From Isoetes taiwanensis (lineage: Eukaryota; Streptophyta; Lycopodiopsida; Isoetales; Isoetaceae): a stretch of 64,000 bases of DNA. The notes under the pieces are model-generated. The model was given only the letters and a program-made list of their open reading frames with translations, was not told the origin of the DNA and did not search any database. The translations under genes and the position numbers were made by a program. The DNA lies in assembly GCA_021234155.1 (NCBI GenBank), contig JAJEKV010000010.1:8417185-8481184 (forward strand). The letters are read 5' to 3'. Shown piece after piece: positions 10,903-21,479 of this stretch (within the stretch, counting starts at the first letter, position 1; each line of letters starts with the position of its first letter).

Positions 10903-12260
10903 CTAACCCACAATTGGGTAAGTTAAAGACAATTTGAACTGCCAAAGCTCCTTCCATCCCTCTCTCATATGATAATAGATTCTCAAAGAATAAGGGTTAG
11001 AGTGATACAAATAATACAATTTGATCTTGTTGGGGGAGGAAGCCAATTCATCTTGAAGTGCATGCTCTTCTTCCTTTTCTTGCTCCTTGTCCTCTTCTTG
11101 GTGAATAATATGGTTCGGGGCCATCGAGGCAAAATCCCTCTTCTGACCACCTTTGCATCGACTTCTTAGGGACCTTATTTGCCGGGGGCAATGTAATAGA
11201 ACTTCGGAGTTTTGGGAGGTAAATTCACCGGTCCTTGCAGCCTCTAACTCTTAGCTCACATCGTCATCATCCAATCCATTGTGGCTGCTTTCGGAGCTCG
11301 AGATCACCAAACAATACCTTTGCGGTAAATTGCCATCTTGCCCCCGATCCTTTCTTTGATCTCCCTTATCCGCTCTTCACCGCAATTCAAGTTCTTGGGC
11401 CTCCTTTCTTCCTTTTGTAGATTAATGAACTTGCTTTCGCCCGTTTCATCGAAGGCCGAGGCGATTTGGTCATCGCCACACGTTCACTACCGCCCTTGCC
11501 CTATGGAGTTTCTGGTGAGATTGTGGCTGAATTTGAAATCGGATCAAGAGACCTCTGCGCACCACGATCTTCCCATAGTCTCTTACCACGACCTCGGCTT
11601 TATCTTTGGGAATTCGGCCCCTTGGTGCATCTGGAACCCTGAAATTTTCATATATTTCATGCACTTTCGGAACACAATGATTCTCAATTCCACCTTCTGC
11701 TATAGGTTTTGGGGCGATCCACCGGCTTGGCAAAGCCATCTTCAAGAATCGATCATACATGTAATCTTTCAAAGGGTCGAGAACGCCAATTCCTCGCCTG
11801 GATTTACATTGAAGCATTCTACATTACTTTTCAAGGCCTCCTCTGCATCCCCGCTGCCCTTTGTGGCACCAAGTTCTGCATTTTCTTTCTCCCTTGCCTC
11901 CTCCTCCCACTGACCGTCGACCGAACCCTCTGGAACTGGGGAAACCTTCTTTGGCGAAACCCCTTTGGCTCTGGCCTCTGCCCTTAATTTTTTTTTGTTC
12001 GGGGATTGAACCTCTTGGTCAGATCCAAGGTCTGCGATGTCTTTGAAGCAGTCCGGCATATTCCAGGCCGAGTTTTCTTCTAATGCACTATTCCAGTTCT
12101 CGTTAATCGACGTGTTTAGGCTGATTTCGAGGTTAATCGAGATTCGGCAGCAAAAGTGCCCTTTCCATTCAGAGCCAGTCGGAAATGGCAAAGGATCTTG
12201 GCGCACAAATGTTGGACTTAGCCATCGCCAGAATGAATTCCCTTCCTCCTGAATCCCCAC
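10903..12260 (-). pseudogene. N-terminal exons of the MULE ULP1-type gene, product not recognised
   Basis: Upstream of the protease domain on the same strand are coding-like segments: 12260-11769 begins MGIQEEGNSFW just inside the right subterminal array and is charged (KKKLRAEARAKG, EEEAREKENAE). 11817-11470 contains DPLKDYMYDRFLKMALPS and RVPDAPRGRIPKDKAE, and 11124-10903 is acidic (HQEEDKEQEKEEEHALQDE). They overlap in different frames, so at least one frameshift or intron separates them. I recognise no domain. Position and strand suggest a long N-terminal extension of the ULP1-like protein, but continuity is inferred, not shown. Confidence 0.45.
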
Positions 12261-12429
12261 CGTCGACGTGGCGTCTCCCTAGTCGTCGACGTGCGAAAAG
12301 GTCTGGCAGTTTCTCGCCCTCTAGGTATCACCATGATTGGATAGCGTACGGTATGGGCTCATTATTTAATCCCATCGTTCAAACGAGGGGCTTCGATGTG
12401 TCCACGTGGACGCTCCGATATACTCTGGC

Positions 12430-12700
12430 AGTGTGGTGATCCCGGAGGAGGGAATCACATCAGGTATCGAACCCGGAGGGCGAAGATATTCCCCCTAACA
12501 CGCGGTGGTGATCCTGACGGCGGGGATAACGCGGCGATATCGGATCGCCGATATCGGCCCCTCGTGGGTGATCCCGAGGAAGGAATCACGACCGGTGGTT
12601 TGTTGATCCCGGAGGGGATCATCACGGGTACGATTCGGTATCGTTATCGGCGGGGAATGGTGATCAGGAGGCCCATCACATGTTGGTGATTCCGGAGGGC
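12430..12700 (-). repeat. Right subterminal array, inverted copy of the left motif
   Basis: GGTGATCCCGGAGG and variants occur near 12434, 12508, 12568, 12604 and 12688. This is the reverse complement of the CCTCCGGGATCACC motif at the left end, as expected for subterminal binding repeats facing each other across the element. Confidence 0.6.
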
Positions 12701-12810
12701 GGGATCGTCATGTAGTTTTTTGGTGATACGGGCGTGGAACACCACCACGCTCCGGCCCCGATATGTGCGGGCGTGGCGGCCCATTCTATGAGGCCCCTCC
12801 GTGTGTCGAT

Positions 12811-12938
12811 GCGGTGAAACGGGGGCACAAAGCGGTTCCGTCGAGATGGGCCGATTCCGAGGCGGTATTTTTACCTCCGGGATCCCCAAAACCGGTAAAA
12901 GACTATCCCGAGCGAGCGTGAAGGGGAGGTGTGACCGG
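12811..12938 (-). repeat. MULE right terminal inverted repeat (approximate)
   Basis: Read on the minus strand it reproduces the left terminal repeat in order: GGATAGTCTTTTACC, GGGGATCCCGGAGGTAAAAA, CTCGACGGAACC and CGTTTCACC. The outer limit is uncertain because the flank diverges within about 30 bp. Confidence 0.65.
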
Positions 12939-13111
12939 ATATGAAGCGTGAAGGGGAAGGCGGACCAGATTCTACACGCCCGGAAATGGTAATAACGCCG
13001 AACCCTTCAAGTTTCCACTAACGCCAAGATAAGCTACCCGATTCTCTGACGTTTTGGGCCCATTGCTATTCTAGATGAGAATGATTCGATGAACTACGCG
13101 ATAACACCGCG

Positions 13112-13116
13112 GCCAT
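13112..13116. repeat. Left target-site duplication GCCAT of the gypsy element
   Basis: GCCAT immediately precedes the TGTGACGCTCC end of the left LTR and recurs immediately after the right LTR at 27681-27685, giving the 5-bp duplication expected from a retroviral-type integrase. Confidence 0.95.
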
Positions 13117-14768
13117 TGTGACGCTCCTCCTAAAAATATACGGCCGGCCGCACACTTGGCGGGGAAATCCCCCGTCCGCTCGACAACCGCCTGACAGCCC
13201 TCCGTCTATCCCGCGTACGAGATGATCGTAGAGCGGGTAGGGGACAATGAAGGTGTCTTGCGTGCCCTTCCCCTAGGGGCTCCTATCACAGCCGAAGCAT
13301 AACATCGTCGAAACTAGCAATACAAAGCAACATAACATACTACCTCGAAGGGTAGCTCATCCCACATCCATAGATGCAAAGAACATAATCGCATGTCAGA
13401 AAACATGAGAGCTCCTACCCGTGGCTCCGACACATAGGAAGTCGACCGACGGGCTAGGCCTCAAGATAGATCATCCGAGTCATAACAATGGCGGGGCTGG
13501 CATAAGACAATGGCTAGGGTTGACCACTCCATCCGCCTCCCTCATGCATACTTTGCGGATGGGCTAGATCGGGGCTCGCCATGACTCTAACCTTCCTGAT
13601 CACGCAATCCCATGGCATCACCCATCGGGACTACTCCAAAGTTGCATCTCCCTGGTCCGTAGAGGTAGGAAGGGTTGCATCTCCCCCCTTCCCGGGTCTA
13701 GAGGCTCCACGGGCAACTAGAGAATCGTGACGACACCCGTTGCATTACCAGTGAACCCCCAAAACAAGAGCCAAGTGACACTTGCAACTCTTGAGAGGCG
13801 GGGGCAACACCATTTCCCGGGAGGTGTCCACCCATGCCCGGCCCACACGAAGTGACCGACCATAAGCCTAGTCCACTATGGGATCCCCCCAGTAGCCCCC
13901 CCACTCGGCAGGGGATCCTCCCCCATCTTGCCTCTAGCCCCCTTGTGTAGTCTTTGAGTCACATCATAGCATCCATAGCCCGGTGGGTTCCTATGCACAG
14001 GCCGCATATAATAGGAACTAAGGGATCTACACTAGGAGCATACTACATATGGCCCTAGGTCTCTACCCCCCTTCCCAACACAAGAGGTGCAGCATGATCA
14101 ACCAAACAACATACATATCACTTCATGAACAATATCATATGAACATCTTAACCTAATCATACATATCTAACTATCAGTTAGGGTTCCTTGATTAGGGTTC
14201 AAGATGTTCAACAATGGATCTAGGGTGGCTCTACTCTAGACACAATATACTAGCCCACCTGGAATGCTAACTTCCAGATGAACTAACATGAACTCTACTC
14301 AACCTACCTCCTCCAGAAGCGCTTCCTCCCATCCCTGGCGTCTCCATACTCCTTGACGTGGTTCGATGTCCCTCCCTCAACGATCATACACACCTCCTCC
14401 CGGGCTGCTTTGCTCCCGGCTAGGCTATGATTTAACGGTGCTCGAAACGGGGTTTCGGGCACTTAGGTGAGAGCTCAGGTGCTAGGTCAGGGAAAAAAGG
14501 GCCTAGGGTTAGGGTTAGAGCTAATATAGGTGTGAGTCCACATGGGATGCCACGTGGCACCACTAGGATGAGGCCGTGTGGCGGTTGCCCAATAGGATAA
14601 GGCCATGTGGAAATGGGTCTTATCCTAAGGTTATCTAAGTTAAACAATTAACTTAGATGTGCACCCCTTGCCACATTCAAGTGCATACAAGGCTACCTAG
14701 GTAGGCTTGTATGGTGACGGGTCCAGGAATATACGTATTTATAGCGTATATTCCCCTGGAACGTCACA
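13117..14768 (-). repeat. 3' LTR of the gypsy element
   Basis: 1,652 bp, TGTGACGCTCC...GAACGTCACA on the plus strand. It matches 26034-27680. The 730 bp nearest the outer terminus of the 5' LTR copy and its counterpart here (from about 14,040) are almost identical, while the rest differs by many small indels at GC-rich spots. A near-palindrome (GGAATATACG...CGTATATTCC) containing TATTTATAG lies within 50 bp of the 14768 end. Confidence 0.95.
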
Positions 14769-14784
14769 TTCTCCCCCCCTTAGG
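14769..14784 (-). promoter_or_regulatory. Polypurine tract of the gypsy element
   Basis: On the minus strand CCTAAGGGGGGGAGAA directly abuts the TGTGACG start of the 3' LTR, the standard position for the plus-strand primer of reverse transcription. Confidence 0.9.
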
Positions 14785-15609
14785 ACAATGCTGTCCTCAG
14801 CATTGCGCTAAGGTGACGACCCTACTCTATACTGCAAAACAATCATAAGAACATACACTTAATATTTAGTTTAAATGATCAACTTCCTATTAAAGAGTTA
14901 GGTGTCAAAATTTAGGCTATATTTGCACTTATACAAAATTATATAGCCTTAACAAGGTTCCTTCTTACAATAATTCAAAACATTATTATAAGGGTTATTA
15001 GGGTTCATAATCTAAATTATGGTGCTCCCCATCTTCTCGTAATGCGCCCCACCTCGATGCTTCTTCTCACTTGCCTGCACAAGGAGCACATTACGTTAGT
15101 TTAATTAATAAATTTGTGGTTTTAGGGGACCACCCCCCTTACCAATACCTTGCACTCGATCATGGCCCTTTTGGATTTGAGCTTAAGGACCATTTAAGAT
15201 GATCCCATCATCGCCCATGATCAAGTGCTACCTTGTACTTTGCCATTTGCGGTCTGAGTACCCCTAGTGCATCATGCCCCAAGGGTTTTAAGCTAGGGAA
15301 CGTCTCACGATCCCATCATTGCACATGATCACTTTAACCTTCACCATGACCCCCCTACGGCCAGGTGTGCGCCCCCCACATCGTGGCATAGGGAGCATCC
15401 GACCGATGTCCCATCATCGCGCACCATGCCTTTTCCTTCTCTCTCTCGCGCGACCCTAGTGGTCATGCGCGACCTCTGGTGCATGTTGCCTAGGGAACGC
15501 CTCAAAGGCTTATCCCATCATCGCCCACATGTTCCAAGATTACGGCATATGTATTCCACTAACTAGAATACACCTGCGGAGCTAGAGGCTAACTAAGAAG
15601 CATACTAAG
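14785..15609 (-). other. Non-coding stretch between the pol end and the polypurine tract
   Basis: No ORF of note. A 7-bp hairpin (AATGCTG-TCCT-CAGCATT) lies just inside the polypurine tract near 14,790. The rest is AT-rich with degenerate copies of a 'CCCATCATCGC[C/G]CA[C/T]' phrase near 15,200, 15,310, 15,410 and 15,515. Confidence 0.6.
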
Positions 15610-16197
15610 CTAACCTCCTGGCGAGTCGGGGTCGACCAAGTCGGAGACGACTCGCCCATCAAACTCCTTCATAAACTCTGGGTATTGCTTCTCCAAATCC
15701 TGCTTCAATACCCATGTTGCGTCTTCCACGGGCAAGTGCTTCCACTTGACCAAATATTGGAGGAACTGAGACCTCCTAGTCTTCTTGAATGACTTATCAA
15801 GAAGTAACTCAGGCACAATTTCCACTTGCTCCTCCGTCATTTCCAACAAAGTTGGAGTATCCAAAACCTCCTCAGGGTTAGGATTGTGCCTTTTTAATAA
15901 ACTTACATGGAAAACCTTGTGAACCTTAAGATGGGCCGGGAGATCCAACTTGTAGGCTTGGGAGCCCACTCTCTCCAAAATCTTGAACGGACCAGCCCAC
16001 CTAGGGGCAAGCTTCTTGCAACTCCCAATCCGAAGCTTAGCTTGCTTAACCTTGATCTTCAACCAAACGCTATCGCCTACTTTGAACTCTCTTACGGTCC
16101 TGTGCTTGTCGGCTACACTCTTACTTCTTCCACCAGCTGTTGCATATCTCCTAGCATCTGCTGGGATACTTCCACCTTTGACACCGGATTGTGCCAA
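15610..16197 (-). CDS. Integrase C-terminus plus chromodomain of the gypsy element
   Basis: An uninterrupted frame of 195 codons. It holds the C-terminal GPY/F module of gypsy integrases (FKVGDSVWLK, then LAPRWAGPFKILERVGSQAY and VFHVSLLKRH) followed by a chromodomain (LQYLVKWKHLPVEDATW). Chromodomains of this type direct integration by binding modified histone tails or chromatin complexes. The frame ends VDPDSPGG-stop about 840 bp before the polypurine tract. It is the best preserved pol segment in the element. Upstream integrase sequence continues in other frames. Confidence 0.93.
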   Translation of the reverse strand: MAQSGVKGGSIPADARRYATAGGRSKSVADKHRTVREFKVGDSVWLKIKVKQAKLRIGSCKKLAPRWAGPFKILERVGSQAYKLDLPAHLKVHKVFHVSLLKRHNPNPEEVLDTPTLLEMTEEQVEIVPELLLDKSFKKTRRSQFLQYLVKWKHLPVEDATWVLKQDLEKQYPEFMKEFDGRVVSDLVDPDSPGG

Positions 16198-17124
16198 GTA
16201 TCCGGGGGTTAAGCAATCGGTACCCGTAATTTACCATGAAAGGAGACATCCGAGATGACTCTGCCCGCGCTTCACTATTGTAAGCGAACTCCACCAAGTG
16301 GATGTACTCATCCCACTTGACTGCTTTGTTCCACACAAAGCTTGAAGCATATCCTTGATGATGCGATTCGTCCTCTCCGTCGACCATCTGTTTGGGGATG
16401 ATATGCCGTGCTCATGGAGAGCTTAAATGCGGATCGTGCTAAAGAGGTCTTGCCAAAAGGCACTCATAAATTTGGAATCCCTATCTGAAATTATCTCTCG
16501 GGGCATGCCATGGAGTCTAAAAATCTCCTTTACAAATAGCTTGGCGATTATCTAATGCGGTGTCCAAGTAGTTACGCAAGGCACAAAATGTGCCATCTTA
16601 GATAACTTGTCTCGACAACCATCAATGCATCCTTGCCTCGAAGAGTTCTAGGGAGTCCCGTGATAAAATCCATACTTATGACCTCCCACTTAGCATTTGC
16701 ACCGCCAATGGCTCTAAAACACTCGGAATTCGAGGAGCCGCTCGCTTTTGGTCTGGCGACACAACCGGCATTCCAGAATATACACAGCTATCTCTGTTTC
16801 TTCATCCACGGCCGAAATAGCTACTTGAACCTTGAAGTAGGTTTTCATAAACCCATGCCACATATTGGGCTGTTGTGTGTCATGAAGGATTAGCTTCCTT
16901 ACCCCCGATGATTCGGGCACACACAACTTATGCTTATGATACAACGAGGTTGCCTTCCTTCTTATAATGCTTGAAGGCCTCCCGTTCCTTATCATTCTAG
17001 CCTCTCTAGAAAGGCTTTCCCATACTTCCTTGAAATCTTCATCCAATGGCGGGGGTCTCCTCAATCTTCTTACCAAACTCACTTTCGAAGAGTGGAAATA
17101 CATTACAATGCGTTCTTGTCTCAA
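16198..17124 (-). pseudogene. Gypsy integrase zinc-binding and catalytic core, frameshifted
   Basis: On the minus strand the HHCC zinc-binding region is readable at about 16,930-16,730 (MWHGFMKTYFKV, then IAVYILECRLCRQTKSE). The catalytic core follows in several frames: [20 protein letters not shown] carries the second catalytic Asp (about 16,455-16,515), and a degraded RTNRIIKDMLQAL follows. Integrase inserts the cDNA into the host genome. At least three frame changes occur between these motifs, so no continuous protein is encoded as written. Confidence 0.88.
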
Positions 17125-17560
17125 AGCGGTCTCACGGAGAGAGCATCCGCCACAACATTAAGCTTGTCGGGCTTATATACTATATCAAAATCGTACTCCT
17201 CAAGGAATTCCATCCACCTCCTTTGCCTTAGGTTGAGGATTGGTTGGGTGAAAAAAGATCTTGGAGAAATCGGTGATCGATGTCTAATAAAAACTTCCTT
17301 CCGACAAATAATGCCTCCAAATCCTTAGTGCCCCGACAATGGCTAGAGCTCTCGATCATGGGTTGGGTAGCGTTGCTCGGCGTCGTCGTTCATCTTCTTA
17401 ATTAGGTGGCGACTACCCTTTCTTCTTGCATCAAAGGCCCCTGTTGCTATCTTGCTTGCATCCGTAGCCACAAGCTTATCTTTACTTGGGTCACGGAAGG
17501 ACGTGAAAATTGAGCGATGTTAAGGCCTCCTTGAGCTTCTCAAAGGAAACTTGGACTTTC
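17110..17560 (-). pseudogene. RNase H domain of the gypsy polyprotein, degraded
   Basis: DKLVATDASKIATGA (about 17,435-17,480, minus) contains the first catalytic Asp of gypsy RNase [21 protein letters not shown] (about 17,130-17,195) is the conserved C-terminal block. RNase H removes the RNA template during reverse transcription. The segment between the two is in several frames. Confidence 0.87.
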
Positions 17561-17897
17561 TCTAGCCAATGTGCTCTCCATCTTAGTGAGGTCCATCAAG
17601 GGGCGCCCACTTAGCAAAGTCCTTCACGAACTTTACGTAATATCCCGCCAACCCGAGAAAGCTTCTTATACCCACGCTACATTCCTTGGGTGGCCAATCA
17701 ACCTCTTGCTTCAATCTTTAAGGGGTCGGTGGAAATCCCTTCCCCGATATTACATGGCCCAAGTACTCCACTCTTTGGGGTAGCAAAGTGGCATTTGGAG
17801 CTTGCCATACAAAGATCGCGATCTCAACTTTTCCAACACCCTTCTCAAATCGCGATCATGATCTTCAATGGACTTCTTTGAGACCACAACAAGAAAA
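17561..17897 (-). pseudogene. RT thumb/connection segment of the gypsy polyprotein
   Basis: Minus-strand text reads VVVSKKSIEDHDRDLRRVLE, continues through GHVISGEGISTDPLKIEA and on to a broken FVKDFAK block, the order seen after the catalytic YxDD motif in gypsy RT. The first residues here continue directly from FVIVFFDD at 20,241, showing that 17,898-20,235 is an insertion. Confidence 0.87.
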
Positions 17898-18089
17898 GGG
17901 GCATTTAGCGGCGCCAATAGCGACGTCTGGCGGCGTCTGGCGGACGTCGGCGGCGTCGCCCGGGCGTCAGCGCGAGGCGTCGTTGCCGGACCGCGTCGCA
18001 TGCGGCGTCGTCGCATCGGCGTTAGCGGCGTCGCGGGCGTCGCCGGCGTGACCACGGGCGTCAGCGCGAGGCGTCGCGCCGCGCGTGAC

Positions 18090-18260
18090 GCGTGAAATAT
18101 ACCGCGTGGAATATACCGCGTGGAATATACCGTGGAACATCACCCAAAATCCAGCGTCGTGCGTAAAGCCCGCGTGTATCGTCGCATCTTGACGTGACCG
18201 TGGAGCGACCACGTGGTATATACCGCGTGGCATATACGTGGAATATACCGCGTGCAATAT
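18090..18260 (+). repeat. GAATATACCGCGTG tandem array
   Basis: Three perfect or near-perfect 14-bp units run from about 18,095 (GTGGAATATACCGCGTGGAA...) and degenerate units (GGTATATACCGCGTGGCATATACGTGG) continue to 18,260. It lies inside the RT insertion. Confidence 0.8.
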
Positions 18261-18429
18261 ACGTCGCGTAAAAGCCCGCGTGTCCGCGTCGCTCGCGGCG
18301 TGACCGCGTCAGAATATGCGTGGAAAATTCCGAAAATCTTGGCGTATAGAAACCCGCGTGGCAAAAAAAAAAAAGCCCGCGTGGATCGTCATATCGGCGA
18401 TGTGAAAAAAAAAAAAAAAAAAAAAATAT

Positions 18430-18580
18430 TTATATAAAAATATAAATATAAAAATATTTTTAAATAATCACAAAAGTGTTTTTTATATTCATATTTTAAA
18501 TAGTCACAAAATTATTTTTATATTTATATTTTTAAATAATCACAAAAAGTGAATTGTATTTATATTTTAAATAATCACAA
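18430..18580 (+). repeat. AT-rich tandem units ending AAATAATCACAAAA
   Basis: Four units of roughly 40-45 bp, each ending TTTTAAATA[A/G]TCACAAAA, near 18,470, 18,510, 18,545 and 18,583. Preceded by A-runs of 12 and about 20 bases. Confidence 0.75.
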
Positions 18581-18659
18581 AAGACTCGTTAAGAGGAGTA
18601 TCCACCCTTTTAGCCTAGAGCTACTCTCTCTCGGTTCGATGGAGTAGTCATCCGAGTAA

Positions 18660-20235
18660 ATTAGTTAGAGAACGCCTCGAACCTTGCCCCGCCGCGGTTG
18701 CGATTGGATGGCTCTCTCCAAAGTGCGTTCTGCGGATCCCTCGCGCCCGAGCCCCATGTCATGCTCTAGACCTTCATTCATATCCGCCATTGCTTCCTAT
18801 AAAACCAAAAGAATATGGCGTTAATGTAGTTCATAGAATTATAATAATTTTCTACACGCACCCCGCATTCCCGCCGAATGGGAGAGTTCCCTCGTCGTAT
18901 AGCTGTTGATCTGGATAAACGACTCCACGTTAAAGTGGCTACTTGTACCTGCTTTTGCTGGGGGGCAAACCCGTATAGATATTCCTATGACAATATAAAT
19001 TGAGTATTAGCTAGTGACATTTAAAGTTCTTATTAAAATTAATGTGAACTAATATAGCTCTTCTGAATCTATAATGAAACCCTTTCCGATCACGGAGCCC
19101 AAATGAGGCGGCTTTTGGCGTGCTTTTAGTTGCTTTGTCGGTCCGAGCTCTATGTTTTTTTTCTCGGATCCTTTGCGTTCGAATGCAATCGATTGCAAGG
19201 CACACAACATTATCACAAGTTAAAGTGAGCGAATGACAAAAAAAAAAAATAAAAATACCTTGATATCTTCCTTGTGGAGATTAAGTGGTTTAAGGACTTT
19301 TGACCAATAAGCCTCCTTCTTTTTTTGCAAATGCGCTTCAGTTCCTTGACCACATTGTGCCTTTGACATACATCGATAGATCAACGCAATATCAAAATAA
19401 TAAAAACAAGACTATGACTAGGTCATGTACCTCCTTTTAATATTAAGCTTCGCCCATCATCAAGTGAGCTTCTTCGGTTCAAACGCCTTTGCTTTTTTCT
19501 ATCTCGGGAAACTACGTTTCATTTTATTTTTGACGCTCTCTATTTGGCGTTGGTCATAAGCACCAGGCCACTCCCCTATACCGCGGGGAGGCCATAAACG
19601 AGAGATATTATTTGTGACCGCGTCCCTCAGTGTAGTATAAAAGACACTTCCCTCATCATCCTTCTTAGGAAGAGCGTCCCTGAAGCATAAATGGTGGGTA
19701 TATAAAAGCGTGTTTATGTCTCACCGTCAATATACATATCCGTCCCGATTAAGAACCTTTTGAGCACTTTACAATGTATTCTAAGTGAAGAGAATGAACA
19801 AAACAACAAATTTAGATGACAAAGTACTAATATTTAAGGTTGATATCTTAAATAATATGTTCACATAACTTACATCAAAAATTATTATTAATATGATAGT
19901 GGGGTATATTGGGGGCCAATTCACCCATGAGACTTACGTGTCTAAAACAAAGCGAAATGGGCGCTCTTCTTGGTGACACGTGGGCGTCGTCGGGATCCTT
20001 CCCTCCAAGTCGGTGGCGACCATGTTCTTGGATCCCGAACCCTCGTGATGATCGTCGCGATCTTGAGCGTTATGAGTCTGTTGCTCCACTACTTCTTGAC
20101 CTGGGAAGTAATGAGAGAATGAGCATCTTTCACATGCTGCAACCAAAGAAATGTTTGGTACGTAGTGGATATATATTTACCTGTTGAAATCTTCCTCCAA
20201 GTTCCTTGCATTAGAAAAATCTGTTCCCGTCTCTT
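18660..20235 (-). pseudogene. Spliced gene of unknown product inside the RT insertion
   Basis: Several minus-strand segments look like exons with GT-AG boundaries: up to 20,201 with a GTAAAT donor; about 20,146-19,940 ([16 protein letters not shown] ... RFVLDT, GTAAGT donor); from about 19,680 to 19,435 (PKKDDEGSVFYTTLRDAVTN, LWPPRGIGEWPGAYDQRQIE, FPRDRKKQRRLNRRSS in neighbouring frames); about 19,375-19,262 (EAHLQKKKEAYWSKVLKPL); about 19,200-19,020; and 18,797-18,670, which opens MADMNEGLEHDMG. I do not recognise the product. It could be a transposase of the inserted element or a captured host gene. Exon order and phase were not fully reconciled. Confidence 0.4.
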
Positions 20236-21300
20236 GTCGTCGAAGAAAACAATGACAAACTCATCTAGAAATTCCCTGAAGACGTCGTTCATGAGGCGCA
20301 TAAAAGTTGCTGGAGCGTTTGACAATCCAAAGGGCATTACTGTAAACTCAAAGTGACCATACCGCGTTCTGAATGCGGTCTTATGGATATCCTCTTCTTT
20401 TATTCTTATTTGGTGGTACCCTGACCTCAAATCAATCTTAGAGAATACCTTTGCTCCTTGGAGCTGGTCCATTAAATCATCTGCCCTTGGCAATGCATAC
20501 TTGTTCTTTATTGTCTGCTTGTTGAGCTGGCGATAGTCTATGCACATTCTTAAGCTCCCATCTTTCTTCTTCACAAAGAGTATAGGTGCTCCAAAAGGAG
20601 ATACACTTGCTCTAATAAACCCAAGCTCAAGCAATTCCTGGAGCTGCTTCTTGAGTTCTATCAATTCTGGGGTGCTCATCCTGTAAGGTGCCTTGCTGGT
20701 AGGCTTAGCATCTGGAGCTAATGTGATTTCACATTCTACACCCCTATAAGGTGGTAATTGCCGGATTTCATCCGGGAAGACATCCTTAAATTCTGAGATG
20801 AGCCTTGCTACTGACCTGGGCAACTGATTCCCCTTTTGATTGCTTCCATCCTGTTTATTGGGCTCAATTGCCACTAACCTCAAAATATAATCCACCTTAT
20901 TTCTTTCTATACTTTTCCTTAGGTGCTTCAAAGAAATACACTGCATGGAAGGAGCTGCCTTCTTACCTTTCACTATAAATTTGGTGCCGTCCGGTGCCGT
21001 CATGGCGACTTCGTTGCGGTCACAATCAATCATGGCTTTGGCCGGCTTTAAGAATTCTATGCCTACTATAAGGTCATACCTTCCAATTTCCATGACTTCT
21101 GCTCCCATCGGCCACTTACTTCCACTAAGGTCTATGTCGAATGTGATCCTCCTCCTCTTAGTGTGACGAATGGCGCCGTTTGCCATAGCAACTGGCCTTG
21201 GCTTAGACTTCAATACCTTATTCTTCATTAGGGCAGCCATCCCCGGGAGAGGTTATGAGAGCTACACATGTCTATGAGGACTACATATGGATTACTATCT
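20236..21300 (-). pseudogene. Gypsy protease C-terminus and reverse transcriptase N-terminal half
   Basis: A single open frame from 21,240 covers the end of an aspartic protease ([19 protein letters not shown]) and most of [72 protein letters not shown], and [20 protein letters not shown] up to FVIVFFDD, the catalytic Asp pair. The frame then runs into the insertion and ends spuriously. Just upstream (about 21,255-21,290) [13 protein letters not shown] stands where the protease active site LIDSG[A/S]SHNF is expected, so the catalytic DSG/DTG is lost or misread. Confidence 0.95.
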
Positions 21301-21479
21301 ATGATCCCATCAGCCCAATGACTGTTGGCCCGATCCTCAATATCACCTCAATGTTTGCACATATGTGACACTCACCATCTATGAAGTCCACGGGCCTCAT
21401 GCTGGTGCGTCGTCTTCATCCGCTTCCGTTGGAGAATCCCAATCCATAAGCTCGCCAAAGGCTGCTGCATGGCCGAATG

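Larger units (their letters stand above)
6972..12938. mobile_element. Mutator-like element (MULE) carrying a ULP1-type protease gene
   Basis: The two ends are inverted repeats. From the left, GGATAGTCTT (7010), GGGGATCCCAGAGGTAAAAA (7031), CGACGGAACC (7080) and CCGTTTCA (about 7104) recur in the same order on the minus strand from 12,908 down to about 12,812. Inside lie a truncated plus-strand gene with features of a MULE transposase N-terminus and a minus-strand gene ending in a ULP1/C48 cysteine protease domain. MULEs carrying ULP1-like genes (for example Kaonashi elements of Arabidopsis) are established. Outer boundaries are approximate, and no 9-bp target duplication could be confirmed. 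The transposase appears dead, so the copy is probably non-autonomous. Confidence 0.7.
17898..20235. mobile_element. 2.34 kb insertion splitting the gypsy RT next to the YxDD motif
   Basis: Gypsy RT reads to FVIVFFDD at 20,236-20,241 and resumes at LVVVSKKSIEDH at 17,893, so everything between is foreign. Content from left to right: a CpG-rich stretch (17,920-18,090), an array of GAATATACCGCGTG-like units (18,090-18,260), A-runs (18,361-18,428), four AT-rich units ending in AAATAATCACAAAA (18,430-18,580), and a multi-exon gene-like region on the minus strand (18,660-20,235). No terminal inverted repeats or target duplication were identified, so the class of element is unknown. Confidence 0.8.

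Noticed and set aside
11338-11913. 191-aa plus-strand ORF
   Set aside because: It is the complement of better minus-strand coding (PRGRIPKDKAE and flanking segments); composition is S/L/F-rich shadow sequence.
14506-14522. Telomere-like GGGTTAGGGTTAG
   Set aside because: Only two units, and present in both LTRs (also near 27,417), so it is part of the LTR and not an interstitial telomere.
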